Shown: piece after piece, positions 1-5,605 of the stretch
Layout: every line of letters begins with the position of its first letter
Numbering within the stretch: position 1 is the stretch's first letter
Origin: Bacteroidales bacterium UBA1179
Lineage (GTDB): Bacteria > Bacteroidota > Bacteroidia > Bacteroidales > Bacteroidaceae
Assembly: GCA_002309915.1 (NCBI GenBank)
Contig: DBYT01000088.1
Coordinates: 232 to 6,328 of the forward strand
Length of the DNA: 6,097 nucleotides
Direction: 5' to 3'
Notes under the pieces: model-generated
Databases searched by the model: none
What the model saw: the letters and a program-made list of their open reading frames with translations, nothing else
Told to the model about the DNA's origin: nothing
Translations under genes and position numbers: made by a program

Positions 1-225
1 ATCGGTATCAACTTTGGTCCCGGCAGCATATCATTCGGTAAGATCTCTCTGTCAGGTCTGGCTGTCGCCGCTCTGGTAGGTATCATCCTGAATGCCGTTC
101 TTCCCGGAAACGACTTCCACTTTACCAGTGATTATGCCAGCGGTAAGCGTGCTGAGGCCGAGGGTAAGGACCTGCCCGAGGATTTCAAGAAGCCTCTGCA
201 TGACGATCCCAAGTACAACGGATAA
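1..225 (+). CDS. uraA: Uracil permease (NCS2 family, UraA-type), C-terminal end only
   Basis: Frame 1 is open from the window edge to TAA at 223-225 and gives the last 74 residues of a protein that begins outside the window. A glycine-rich segment (residues 1-13) is followed by one hydrophobic helix (about 17-35, containing LSGLAVAALVGIILN). The protein ends in a charged, hydrophilic tail of about 39 residues (about 36-74). The helix and the LPGND sequence after it resemble the end of Bacteroidota uracil permeases, inner-membrane symporters of the nucleobase:cation symporter-2 (NCS2) family that import uracil with protons. The UraA assignment rests on this short end and on the neighbours, so another NCS2 branch such as a xanthine or urate permease is possible. 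The next gene starts 38 bases downstream with no terminator between, so the two are probably co-transcribed. Confidence 0.72.
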   Translation: MGINFGPGSISFGKISLSGLAVAALVGIILNAVLPGNDFHFTSDYASGKRAEAEGKDLPEDFKKPLHDDPKYNG

Positions 226-227
226 CT

Positions 228-253
228 TATTAACTCATTTATATTAACTCATT
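228..253 (+). repeat. Tandem exact 12-bp direct repeat in the uraA-DUF5020 gap
   Basis: The sequence TATTAACTCATT occurs at 228-239 and again, identically, at 242-253, separated by two bases, so the period is 14 bp. The repeat fills most of the 38-base gap between the uracil permease stop and the DUF5020 start. It could be a small local duplication, a protein- or RNA-binding site, or simply an unstructured A/T-rich leader of the kind that favours translation initiation in Bacteroidota. The sequence does not decide between these. Confidence 0.6.
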
Positions 254-263
254 AGTTTGTAAT

Positions 264-1013
264 ATGAAAAAATTTGTTGCATTTGCAGGTTTCGCCCTGC
301 TGTCAGTAGGTGCATTCGCACAGACAAATCTCCAGTTCTTCTACGATTTCGGTAAGGATCGTAAGATGGTTACCACTACTCTTGAGATGTTCAAGGGCGA
401 TGATTGGGGAAGCACATTCTTCTTTGTTGATTATGACTATTTCAACAAGGATTATCGTAACGAGGAAGTTGCTGGTGTCAAGACCCATCCTAACACTTAC
501 GGTGCCCGCAGCAGCTATTTCGAAATTGCTCGTTCTTTCAACTTCTGGCAGGAGTCAAGCCTGGGTGCACTGAGCGCACATATTGAGTTCAACGGTGGTG
601 TAGGTTTCGGCAGCCGCAACTGGTTGTTCGGTGCTGAGTATTTCCTGCACAACGACGATTTCTCAAACACATTCACATTTGAGCTTCTGTACAAGACCTT
701 CAAGGGTTCAGAGAGCCATCTGCCTCTGCAGTTCACATTCGTATGGGGCATGCAGAACCTCTTTGGTGTTGAGGGCCTCAAGTTCTCAGGTTTTGCCGAT
801 ATCTGGGGTGAGGATACTTACCTCTGGGCTGATATGGACAAGTGTGAGAAATCACTTACATTCATTTCAGAGCCTCAGATTTGGTATAACGTAGGTCAGT
901 TCTTCAACTGCCCCAACCTGAGCGCCGGCGGTGAGGTTGAGCTGAGCTATAACTTTGCATATAACGAGGGCTTCATGGCTAATCCTTGCCTGGGTCTTAA
1001 GTGGGAATTCTAA
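264..1013 (+). CDS. DUF5020 family protein, predicted outer-membrane beta-barrel (Tsx-like candidate)
   Basis: This 249-residue protein has a clear Sec signal peptide: MKK, a hydrophobic stretch (4-16), and a likely signal peptidase I cut at AFA|Q (19/20). There is no lipobox cysteine. The mature part is rich in alternating aromatic and polar residues, has no long hydrophobic helix, and ends in LKWEF; a terminal aromatic is the usual signal for outer-membrane barrel insertion. I recognise it as DUF5020-like from YDFGKDRKMVTTTLEMF (27-43) and WGSTFFFVDYDY (48-59). YFEIARSFNFW (85-95), GFADIWGED (176-184) and SEPQIWYNVG (202-211) recall segments of Tsx/OmpK nucleoside channels; this is a comparison from memory, not an alignment. 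It lies between two nucleobase permease genes, which suggests it admits nucleobases or nucleosides to the periplasm. That role is inferred. ATG at 264 is the start that yields the signal peptide. Confidence 0.85.
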   Translation: MKKFVAFAGFALLSVGAFAQTNLQFFYDFGKDRKMVTTTLEMFKGDDWGSTFFFVDYDYFNKDYRNEEVAGVKTHPNTYGARSSYFEIARSFNFWQESSLGALSAHIEFNGGVGFGSRNWLFGAEYFLHNDDFSNTFTFELLYKTFKGSESHLPLQFTFVWGMQNLFGVEGLKFSGFADIWGEDTYLWADMDKCEKSLTFISEPQIWYNVGQFFNCPNLSAGGEVELSYNFAYNEGFMANPCLGLKWEF

Positions 1014-1047
1014 TAAGGTATCTGGTATAACTTAAAACTATACAGTT

Positions 1048-2349
1048 ATGTCATTTTTGAAAGTATTAGGATTTGATCCCGCCAAGCACAATGTCAAGAC
1101 TGAGATTGTTGCCGGTATCACCACTTTCCTGACAATGGCTTATATCCTTGCAGTCAACCCTGATATATTCAGTGCTCTGGAGGAAATGGGTATGCCAAAG
1201 GGTGCTGTCTTCACAGCAACTGCTCTGGCTGCCATTGTCGGTACTCTGGTTATGTCTATTTATGCAAAGAAGCCATATGCTCTGGCTCCTGGTCTGGGTC
1301 TGAACGCATTCTTTGTTTATACCGTCTGCCTGACCATGGGATACAGTTGGCAGTTCGCTTTGACAGCTGTTCTTATTGAGGGTATCATCTTTATCATCCT
1401 CACTGTTACCAATGTACGTGAGGCCATCATCAATGCTATCCCCAAGTCAATGAAGAGTGCTGTATCAGCAGGTATAGGTCTGTTTATAGCATTCATCGGA
1501 CTTGTAAATGCAGGCATTATCGTTGATGACGGCGGCACAATCATTAATCTGGGTACTATTACCAGTGGTCCGGCTCTGCTGGCTATTGTAGGTCTGGTTA
1601 TCACATCAGTTATGATGATCCTCAAGGTGCCCGGTGCAATGTTGATTGGTATCATCGTTACCGCTATCATAGGTATTCCGTTCGGCATCACCAAGTTTGA
1701 CGGTGTTGTAAGTGCTGTGCCTTCAGTTGCTCCTATCTTCTGCAAGTTTGAGTTCCACAACATCCTGACATGGGATATGATTATCGTTGTATTCACATTC
1801 CTCTTCATTGATATGTTCGATACTATCGGTACTGTTATCGGCGTATCCAAGAAGGCTAATGCAATGAATCCTGACGGTACAATCCCCGGCGTTAAGAAGG
1901 TTCTTATGGCCGATGCAGTTGCAACTGTATGGGGCGCTATCTGCGGAACCAGCACCACTACCACTTATGTAGAGAGTGCATCGGGTGTTGCTGAGGGTGG
2001 TCGTACCGGTCTGACATCATTCACTGTTGCAATATGCTTTGCAATTGCACTGTTCTTTGCTCCGGTATTCCTTGCAATTCCGTCAGCAGCAACTGCTCCT
2101 GCTCTGATTCTGGTAGGTGTAATGATGATGTCATCAATCCTGGATGTGGACTTCAATGATTTCTCAGAGTGCATTCCTGCTTACATCTGCATGATTGTAA
2201 TGCCTTTGGCATACAGCATCTCTGACGGTATCATGCTTGGTTTGATATCATTCGTTGTTCTGAACGCCCTGACCGGCAAGTTCAAGAAGATCAGCGTTAT
2301 GATGTGGATACTGGCAATTCTGTTCATATTACGTTACATACTGCTGTAA
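1048..2349 (+). CDS. Purine (adenine/guanine/hypoxanthine) permease, NCS2 AzgA/PbuG-like
   Basis: This complete 433-residue polytopic inner-membrane protein has the usual AzgA-type length. Family marks are AGITTFLTMAYILAVNP (22-38), the ALAPGLGLNAFF segment (78-89), FLFIDMFDTIGTVIG (251-265) and TSTTTTYVESASGVAEGGRTG (301-321). By comparison with fungal AzgA, Asp255, Asp258 and Glu309 probably match the substrate- or proton-handling acidic residues, and their spacing agrees. The family imports adenine, guanine or hypoxanthine with protons. Sequence alone does not fix the specificity, so no gene symbol is given. The start at 1048 places the conserved N-terminal FLKVLGFDP (3-11) correctly. It is the last gene of the uptake operon, 34 bases after the DUF5020 gene, and is followed by a strong terminator. 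The hpt product encoded in the same window would use imported hypoxanthine or guanine. Confidence 0.93.
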   Translation: MSFLKVLGFDPAKHNVKTEIVAGITTFLTMAYILAVNPDIFSALEEMGMPKGAVFTATALAAIVGTLVMSIYAKKPYALAPGLGLNAFFVYTVCLTMGYSWQFALTAVLIEGIIFIILTVTNVREAIINAIPKSMKSAVSAGIGLFIAFIGLVNAGIIVDDGGTIINLGTITSGPALLAIVGLVITSVMMILKVPGAMLIGIIVTAIIGIPFGITKFDGVVSAVPSVAPIFCKFEFHNILTWDMIIVVFTFLFIDMFDTIGTVIGVSKKANAMNPDGTIPGVKKVLMADAVATVWGAICGTSTTTTYVESASGVAEGGRTGLTSFTVAICFAIALFFAPVFLAIPSAATAPALILVGVMMMSSILDVDFNDFSECIPAYICMIVMPLAYSISDGIMLGLISFVVLNALTGKFKKISVMMWILAILFILRYILL

Positions 2350-2368
2350 CGGAAGTGACAGAAACATT

Positions 2369-2411
2369 AAGGGCGGTTCCTTTCGGGAGCCGCCCTTATT
2401 ATTTTTATCTT
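2369..2411 (+). terminator. Intrinsic terminator after the purine permease gene
   Basis: A 12-bp stem pairs 2369-2380 (AAGGGCGGTTCC) with 2386-2397 (GGAGCCGCCCTT), with one G-U wobble and a 5-base loop TTTCG. The T-rich run ATTATTTTTATCTT (2398-2411) follows it, as expected for Rho-independent termination on the + strand. It lies in the 68-base gap between two convergent genes. Read on the - strand the hairpin is equally stable but is followed by AATGTTTCTG, a poor T tract, so it may stop transcription of the DUF4831 gene only partially. Confidence 0.9.
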
Positions 2412-2417
2412 GCCTGG

Positions 2418-3509
2418 TTACTCTATTGTGAGCACGGCACCTGTCGTGGTGTCAAAGGTGATTTTGGTATCGGCCATCTTTCCCATTATGGATGATGAGA
2501 TGGTCTCTACGTTTCCGAACTGGGCAATCTGAATCTCCTGCTCAAGGAATGTAGTGCGGTTGTTGTAAATCCTGAGTGCGGCACGTCCGGGCAGGCGGTA
2601 GTAAAGGAATGATGCTTCCTTCTTTGATTTGGCTGCCTGCAGTTTCTTCTGCTGGTCGGGGTCCATGGTGTAGTTATCAGACATCTTGCGGTCTGTGAGG
2701 TCAATCCATACAGGCTCGCCGGCCAGATTGTCAATGGGGAGCACACCCAGTTTGGACGAGAAACGGAACAGTATCTGCTTGTTGAGCGCCTCATCGGGGG
2801 TGACATTTATGGTGAATGTAACATCCTCGGTCTCATTGGTGCCGCTGAAGAGGGTGAGCAGGGCGGTCTCCTGGGCGGTAAGTGACTCCAGCATGAACTT
2901 GAGCGATTCGCCATCGGTAGGTACAAAGTCGGCCTGGCCACGGGTTATGTTGTTGCGGCTCTCACGGATGTTGTAAATCTCCTTGGCGGTGAGTTCGGCC
3001 ATCTTGGCGGTTGAACTGGCCATAAGGATCTCCTCGGTCATGTACTCCTGGGGATTGACCTTCTTGACCTGTTTGGGTGCCGGGGCCTGGACGCTCTGTG
3101 CGGGCTGTTCTTTGCGGCGTACGTTTACGGCCGATATCACTCCGTCATTGGTGAGCTCAAAGTAGGGGCGGTTGCCCTTGGCGGGGAAGGCCAGGGTGTA
3201 GAGGTTCTCCTTGTCGGGTACACCGGCGGTGGATATCTGGACGTCTGTTATTGTCCAGACCTCCTCGGCCTTATCCTTGACATCGCTCAGACGCAGGTAG
3301 CGCTCGGCGTAGCGTGAGAACTCTCCGGGTTTGAAGGTCTGTTTCCGGGCTGTCACGGTTACGGTTATCATTGTCTTGGGAAGCCAGTAGGCGACACCGT
3401 CCTGGGTCACTCCCGGCTGATAGGCCGATGACTGTCCCTGTGCCGGTGCGGCAAGGACCGATAACAGCATCCCTGCGGTGAGGGCTATTTTCTTGATATT
3501 CATAATCAT
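2418..3509 (-). CDS. DUF4831 family exported protein, function unknown
   Basis: The protein has 363 residues. The N-terminus is a Sec signal peptide: Lys6-Lys7, a hydrophobic core (8-21), and a likely cut near APA or AQG (23-25). There is no lipobox cysteine, so a soluble periplasmic protein or one loosely attached to the envelope is expected. I recognise a DUF4831-like protein from YWLPKTMITVTVTA (41-54) and FKPGEFSRYAERYLRL (59-74). A first domain (about 40-132) is followed by a Gln/Pro/Ala/Lys linker (about 135-153). A second part contains an alpha-helical stretch (about 156-220) and a predominantly beta C-terminal region (about 228-363), including FLYYRLPGRAALRI (301-314). No catalytic motif is evident. 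The start ATG (3509-3507) overlaps the nnrD stop as ATGA, which implies translational coupling; Met3 (3503-3501) is an alternative start that leaves the signal peptide intact. The function is unknown and none is assigned. Confidence 0.85.
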   Translation of the reverse strand: MIMNIKKIALTAGMLLSVLAAPAQGQSSAYQPGVTQDGVAYWLPKTMITVTVTARKQTFKPGEFSRYAERYLRLSDVKDKAEEVWTITDVQISTAGVPDKENLYTLAFPAKGNRPYFELTNDGVISAVNVRRKEQPAQSVQAPAPKQVKKVNPQEYMTEEILMASSTAKMAELTAKEIYNIRESRNNITRGQADFVPTDGESLKFMLESLTAQETALLTLFSGTNETEDVTFTINVTPDEALNKQILFRFSSKLGVLPIDNLAGEPVWIDLTDRKMSDNYTMDPDQQKKLQAAKSKKEASFLYYRLPGRAALRIYNNRTTFLEQEIQIAQFGNVETISSSIMGKMADTKITFDTTTGAVLTIE

Positions 3510-4351
3510 AGTGTTTCTGTCATTTGTAACCAGGCTGCAGGCAGGGAGTCGGCAATATCGGCCGATGTCATGGCGGTCATGCTTAACCGGCGTGCCGCAA
3601 TGTCTCCTGCAAGTCCGTGAATATATACTGCTATAAAGGCGGCCTCATCATGGTTGTAACCCTGTGCGAGCAGGGCCAGAACCATTCCGGTCAGCACATC
3701 GCCTGAGCCTCCTGTGGCCATGCCGGGATTGCCGGTGGTATTCACAAAGAGTGTTCCTGCTGGTGATACGGTAACGGTGGGCGCACCTTTCACTACAACC
3801 GTAATGTTATTCTCTGTTGCAAGCCCGATGGCTTTGTCAATCATATCCTCAGGGTCGCGGAAATCACCTGTCAGACGTCTCAGTTCACCGGGGTGTGGTG
3901 TCAGTATTGAGCCGGCGGGTATGTACTCCATCAGATACCGGCTCCGGGATATGATGTTGAGTGCATCGGCATCAAGTACCATGGGGTATGAAGAGCTCTT
4001 GAGCAGTTTCTCAAGGATGGCTGTCTGCGAATCGCCCTGACCCAGACCGGGACCGGCACCTACGGCATTGTATCGGCTCAGATCGGTATTGGCGTAAAGG
4101 TCGTCGGCCGGGATTGTCATAGCCTCGGGGACCGATATCTGAAGTATGTCGTTGTTGCATGACGGTGAGCAGACTGTAAGCAGACCGACTCCTGAACGCA
4201 GGCATGCCCTGGCGGACAGGATTGCGGCTCCTGCCATACCGTGACTGCCTGCATAAAGCAAAGCATGACCGAACGTGCCCTTGTATGCCTTGGGATCACG
4301 CGGCTTGAGCAGTGATTTTACATAGTCCTGACCGACAGTTACTTTGTCCAT
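3506..4351 (-). CDS. nnrD: ADP-dependent NAD(P)H-hydrate dehydratase (stand-alone NnrD domain)
   Basis: This 281-residue cytosolic repair enzyme of the ribokinase-like fold converts (S)-NADHX and (S)-NADPHX back to NADH/NADPH, with ADP as the usual bacterial co-substrate. Visible motifs are KGTFGHALLYAGSHGMAGAA (24-43), RSGVGLLTV (52-60), AVGAGPGLGQ (96-105), DADALN (127-132), TPHPGE (151-156), VKGA (187-190) and the signature NPGMATGGSGDVLTG (208-222) with catalytic Asp218, then HGLAGD (245-250). The family often occurs as the C-terminal half of a protein of about 500 residues that also carries the NnrE epimerase. Here that half is missing: the frame upstream has no start codon before a stop at 4391-4393, and hpt begins divergently at 4464. 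The gene therefore appears genuinely monofunctional rather than broken. It heads a two-gene unit with the DUF4831 gene. Confidence 0.93.
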   Translation of the reverse strand: MDKVTVGQDYVKSLLKPRDPKAYKGTFGHALLYAGSHGMAGAAILSARACLRSGVGLLTVCSPSCNNDILQISVPEAMTIPADDLYANTDLSRYNAVGAGPGLGQGDSQTAILEKLLKSSSYPMVLDADALNIISRSRYLMEYIPAGSILTPHPGELRRLTGDFRDPEDMIDKAIGLATENNITVVVKGAPTVTVSPAGTLFVNTTGNPGMATGGSGDVLTGMVLALLAQGYNHDEAAFIAVYIHGLAGDIAARRLSMTAMTSADIADSLPAAWLQMTETL

Positions 4352-4371
4352 AGTTTGGCAATTGCACTCGG

Positions 4372-4379
4372 CAAATGTA
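4372..4379 (-). promoter_or_regulatory. Bacteroides-type -7 promoter element for nnrD
   Basis: Read on the - strand, 4379-4372 is TACATTTG, an exact match to the Bacteroidota primary sigma factor -7 consensus TAnnTTTG, and the next base is C as is often seen. It ends 20 bases before the nnrD start codon, which gives a short leader. The -33 TTTG is not obvious; only a T-run (TTTTT) lies 13-17 bases upstream of the -7 element, closer than the usual 19-21. The location, just upstream of a gene start in the only divergent gap, supports the call. Confidence 0.6.
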
Positions 4380-4433
4380 CGCTTATTTTGTTAAAAATGG
4401 ATAGTATATCGGTATTGCCGTGCTTTTTTTGAG

Positions 4434-4441
4434 TATATTCG
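4434..4441 (+). promoter_or_regulatory. Probable -7 promoter element for hpt-adk-obgE
   Basis: TATATTCG at 4434-4441 differs by one base from TAnnTTTG and is followed by C. It ends 22 bases before the hpt start, almost the same distance as the nnrD element on the other strand. No good -33 TTTG lies at the expected 19-21 base spacing. The heptamer AGTATAT at 4432-4438 also occurs at 4403-4409. The two divergent -7 elements are 54 bases apart, so the promoters are back to back without overlap. Confidence 0.4.
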
Positions 4442-4463
4442 CATAATAATAATTCAAGACAGT

Positions 4464-5000
4464 ATGGGAACCATTCAGGTAAAGGACAGAGAGTTTGAGG
4501 TTTTCCTCAAAGAGGAGGATATCCAGAAGGAGATAAAGAGAGTCGCAGCTGATATAAACCGTGATTACGTAGGTAAGGAACCACTGTTCCTGTGTATCCT
4601 GAACGGCTCTTTCATGTTCGCGGCCGATCTGCTCAAGAACGTATCGGTACCCTGTAACGTCTCATTCGTAAAGGTTTCCTCATATCAGGGAACCGATACC
4701 ACGGGAAAGGTAAAGGAATTGATGGGTCTCCAGGAGGATGTAGAGGGCCGTCATATAATTATTGTTGAAGATATTGTGGATACCGGTTACACCATGCGTG
4801 ACATACTGGATTCACTCAAGGATAAGAAGGCTGCATCAGTTGAGGTATGCGCTCTTTTGTGCAAGCCCGATAAACTGAAAGTTGACCTTACGCTCAAATA
4901 TCTTGCCTTGAATATTCCTAACGGATTCATTGTAGGATATGGCCTGGATTATGACGGCTTTGGCCGTAACTCACGTGATATTTATAAAATAGTGAAATAA
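4464..5000 (+). CDS. hpt: Hypoxanthine phosphoribosyltransferase
   Basis: This 178-residue cytosolic type I phosphoribosyltransferase makes IMP (and usually GMP) from hypoxanthine (guanine) and PRPP in purine salvage. The PRPP-binding loop is VEDIVDTGYTM (101-111), with the two acidic residues Glu102 and Asp103. LNGSFMFAADL (46-56) is the early substrate loop, SSYQGT (72-77) the flexible active-site loop, and CKP (133-135) carries the lysine that usually contacts the purine. IPNGFIVGYGLDYDGFGRN (151-169) is the typical C-terminal segment. The length is normal. ATG at 4464 is the first start after the divergent promoter region. adk follows after 14 bases, so the two are probably one transcript. 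The enzyme would trap bases brought in by the AzgA-type permease encoded upstream in the window. Confidence 0.96.
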   Translation: MGTIQVKDREFEVFLKEEDIQKEIKRVAADINRDYVGKEPLFLCILNGSFMFAADLLKNVSVPCNVSFVKVSSYQGTDTTGKVKELMGLQEDVEGRHIIIVEDIVDTGYTMRDILDSLKDKKAASVEVCALLCKPDKLKVDLTLKYLALNIPNGFIVGYGLDYDGFGRNSRDIYKIVK

Positions 5001-5014
5001 CTAAACGGTTTGCA

Positions 5015-5584
5015 ATGGACAACATAGTGATATTCGGAGCCCCCGGTTCAGGTAAGGGGACTTACAGTGCTGCCCTTGTTGAAAAATTCGGTTATAACCA
5101 CATATCCACGGGTGATGTACTCCGCGCCGAAATCAGGGAGGGTACAGAGTTGGGTAGAATAGCTGAAGGATATATTGAAAAAGGACAACTCATACCTGAT
5201 GACCTTATTATAGACATGCTGGCCGACGTGTATGACACCATGCGTGAAGGCCCCGGAGTGATATTTGACGGCTTTCCCCGTACCATCGTACAGGCCAAGG
5301 CTCTCAAGGAGATGCTTGCCGAGCGTGGCGAGAAGATATCGGTAACACTCAACCTTATAGTGAGCGAGGATGTGCTGATGCAGCGTCTTCTACACCGTGC
5401 TGAGGTAGAGGGCAGGTCCGATGACAACGAGGAGACAATCAGGAAACGTTTCAACGTTTACTATACCCAGACACATCCTCTTATTGAATGGTTCAAGAAG
5501 GAAGGAGTGTTGTCGGAATTCACATTCAAGGGTGACAAGGATCTGATGATCAAGGAAATAATAGAGAAGGTGGAGTCAATCTGA
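5015..5584 (+). CDS. adk: Adenylate kinase (short-LID form)
   Basis: This 189-residue cytosolic enzyme interconverts ATP + AMP and 2 ADP. It has the P-loop GAPGSGKGT (8-16), the AMP-site STGD (31-34), the Q-L-I-P-D stretch (58-62), DGFPRT (85-90) with Asp85 and Arg89, and LLHRAEVEGRSDDNEETIRKR (125-145), which holds the LID arginines. The LID is short and has no zinc-binding cysteines. That, with the length of about 190 residues, places it in the short-type class common in Bacteroidota, as opposed to the long type of about 214 residues found in E. coli. It lies 14 bases after hpt and 21 bases before obgE, all on one strand. A hairpin covers its stop codon. It regenerates ADP, which the neighbouring NnrD uses. 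Confidence 0.97.
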   Translation: MDNIVIFGAPGSGKGTYSAALVEKFGYNHISTGDVLRAEIREGTELGRIAEGYIEKGQLIPDDLIIDMLADVYDTMREGPGVIFDGFPRTIVQAKALKEMLAERGEKISVTLNLIVSEDVLMQRLLHRAEVEGRSDDNEETIRKRFNVYYTQTHPLIEWFKKEGVLSEFTFKGDKDLMIKEIIEKVESI

Positions 5585-5593
5585 CCCCACCTT
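5567..5593 (+). other. RNA hairpin spanning the adk stop codon and adk-obgE gap
   Basis: AAGGTGG (5567-5573) pairs fully with CCACCTT (5587-5593). After one A-C mismatch (5574/5586), GTCA (5575-5578) pairs with TGAC (5582-5585) around a 3-base loop ATC (5579-5581). This gives 11 base pairs in a 27-base element. The adk stop codon TGA (5582-5584) lies within the inner stem. No T-run follows (GAGTTTGAAT), so it does not look like an intrinsic terminator. It ends 12 bases before the obgE start and might affect mRNA stability, processing or obgE translation; these roles are inference. Confidence 0.5.
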
Positions 5594-5605
5594 GAGTTTG
5601 AATAT

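Noticed and set aside
252..259. TTAGTTTG as a possible -7 element for the DUF5020 gene
   Set aside because: It does not fit TAnnTTTG, and it ends only four bases before the start codon, leaving no room for a transcription start upstream of the gene.
1025..1043. Small inverted repeat GTATA...TATAC before the purine permease start
   Set aside because: Only five base pairs with a 9-base loop, all but two of them A-T; too weak to be meaningful in A/T-rich spacer.
1317..1964. 215-codon open frame on the - strand
   Set aside because: It is antisense to the middle of the purine permease gene, whose product has complete family motifs. The antisense translation is low-complexity (Ile/Thr/Pro-rich) and resembles no protein I know.
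2304..2495. 63-codon + strand frame across the convergent gap
   Set aside because: It overlaps the permease end, the terminator hairpin and the DUF4831 end. No coding character, and a terminator inside it makes a gene improbable.
4357..4419. GGCAAT/ATTGCC inverted pair in the divergent gap
   Set aside because: Six-base arms about 50 bases apart are expected by chance and have no further complementarity.
5092..5454. 120-codon open frame on the - strand
   Set aside because: It is antisense to adk, Ser/Arg-rich, with no recognisable domain.
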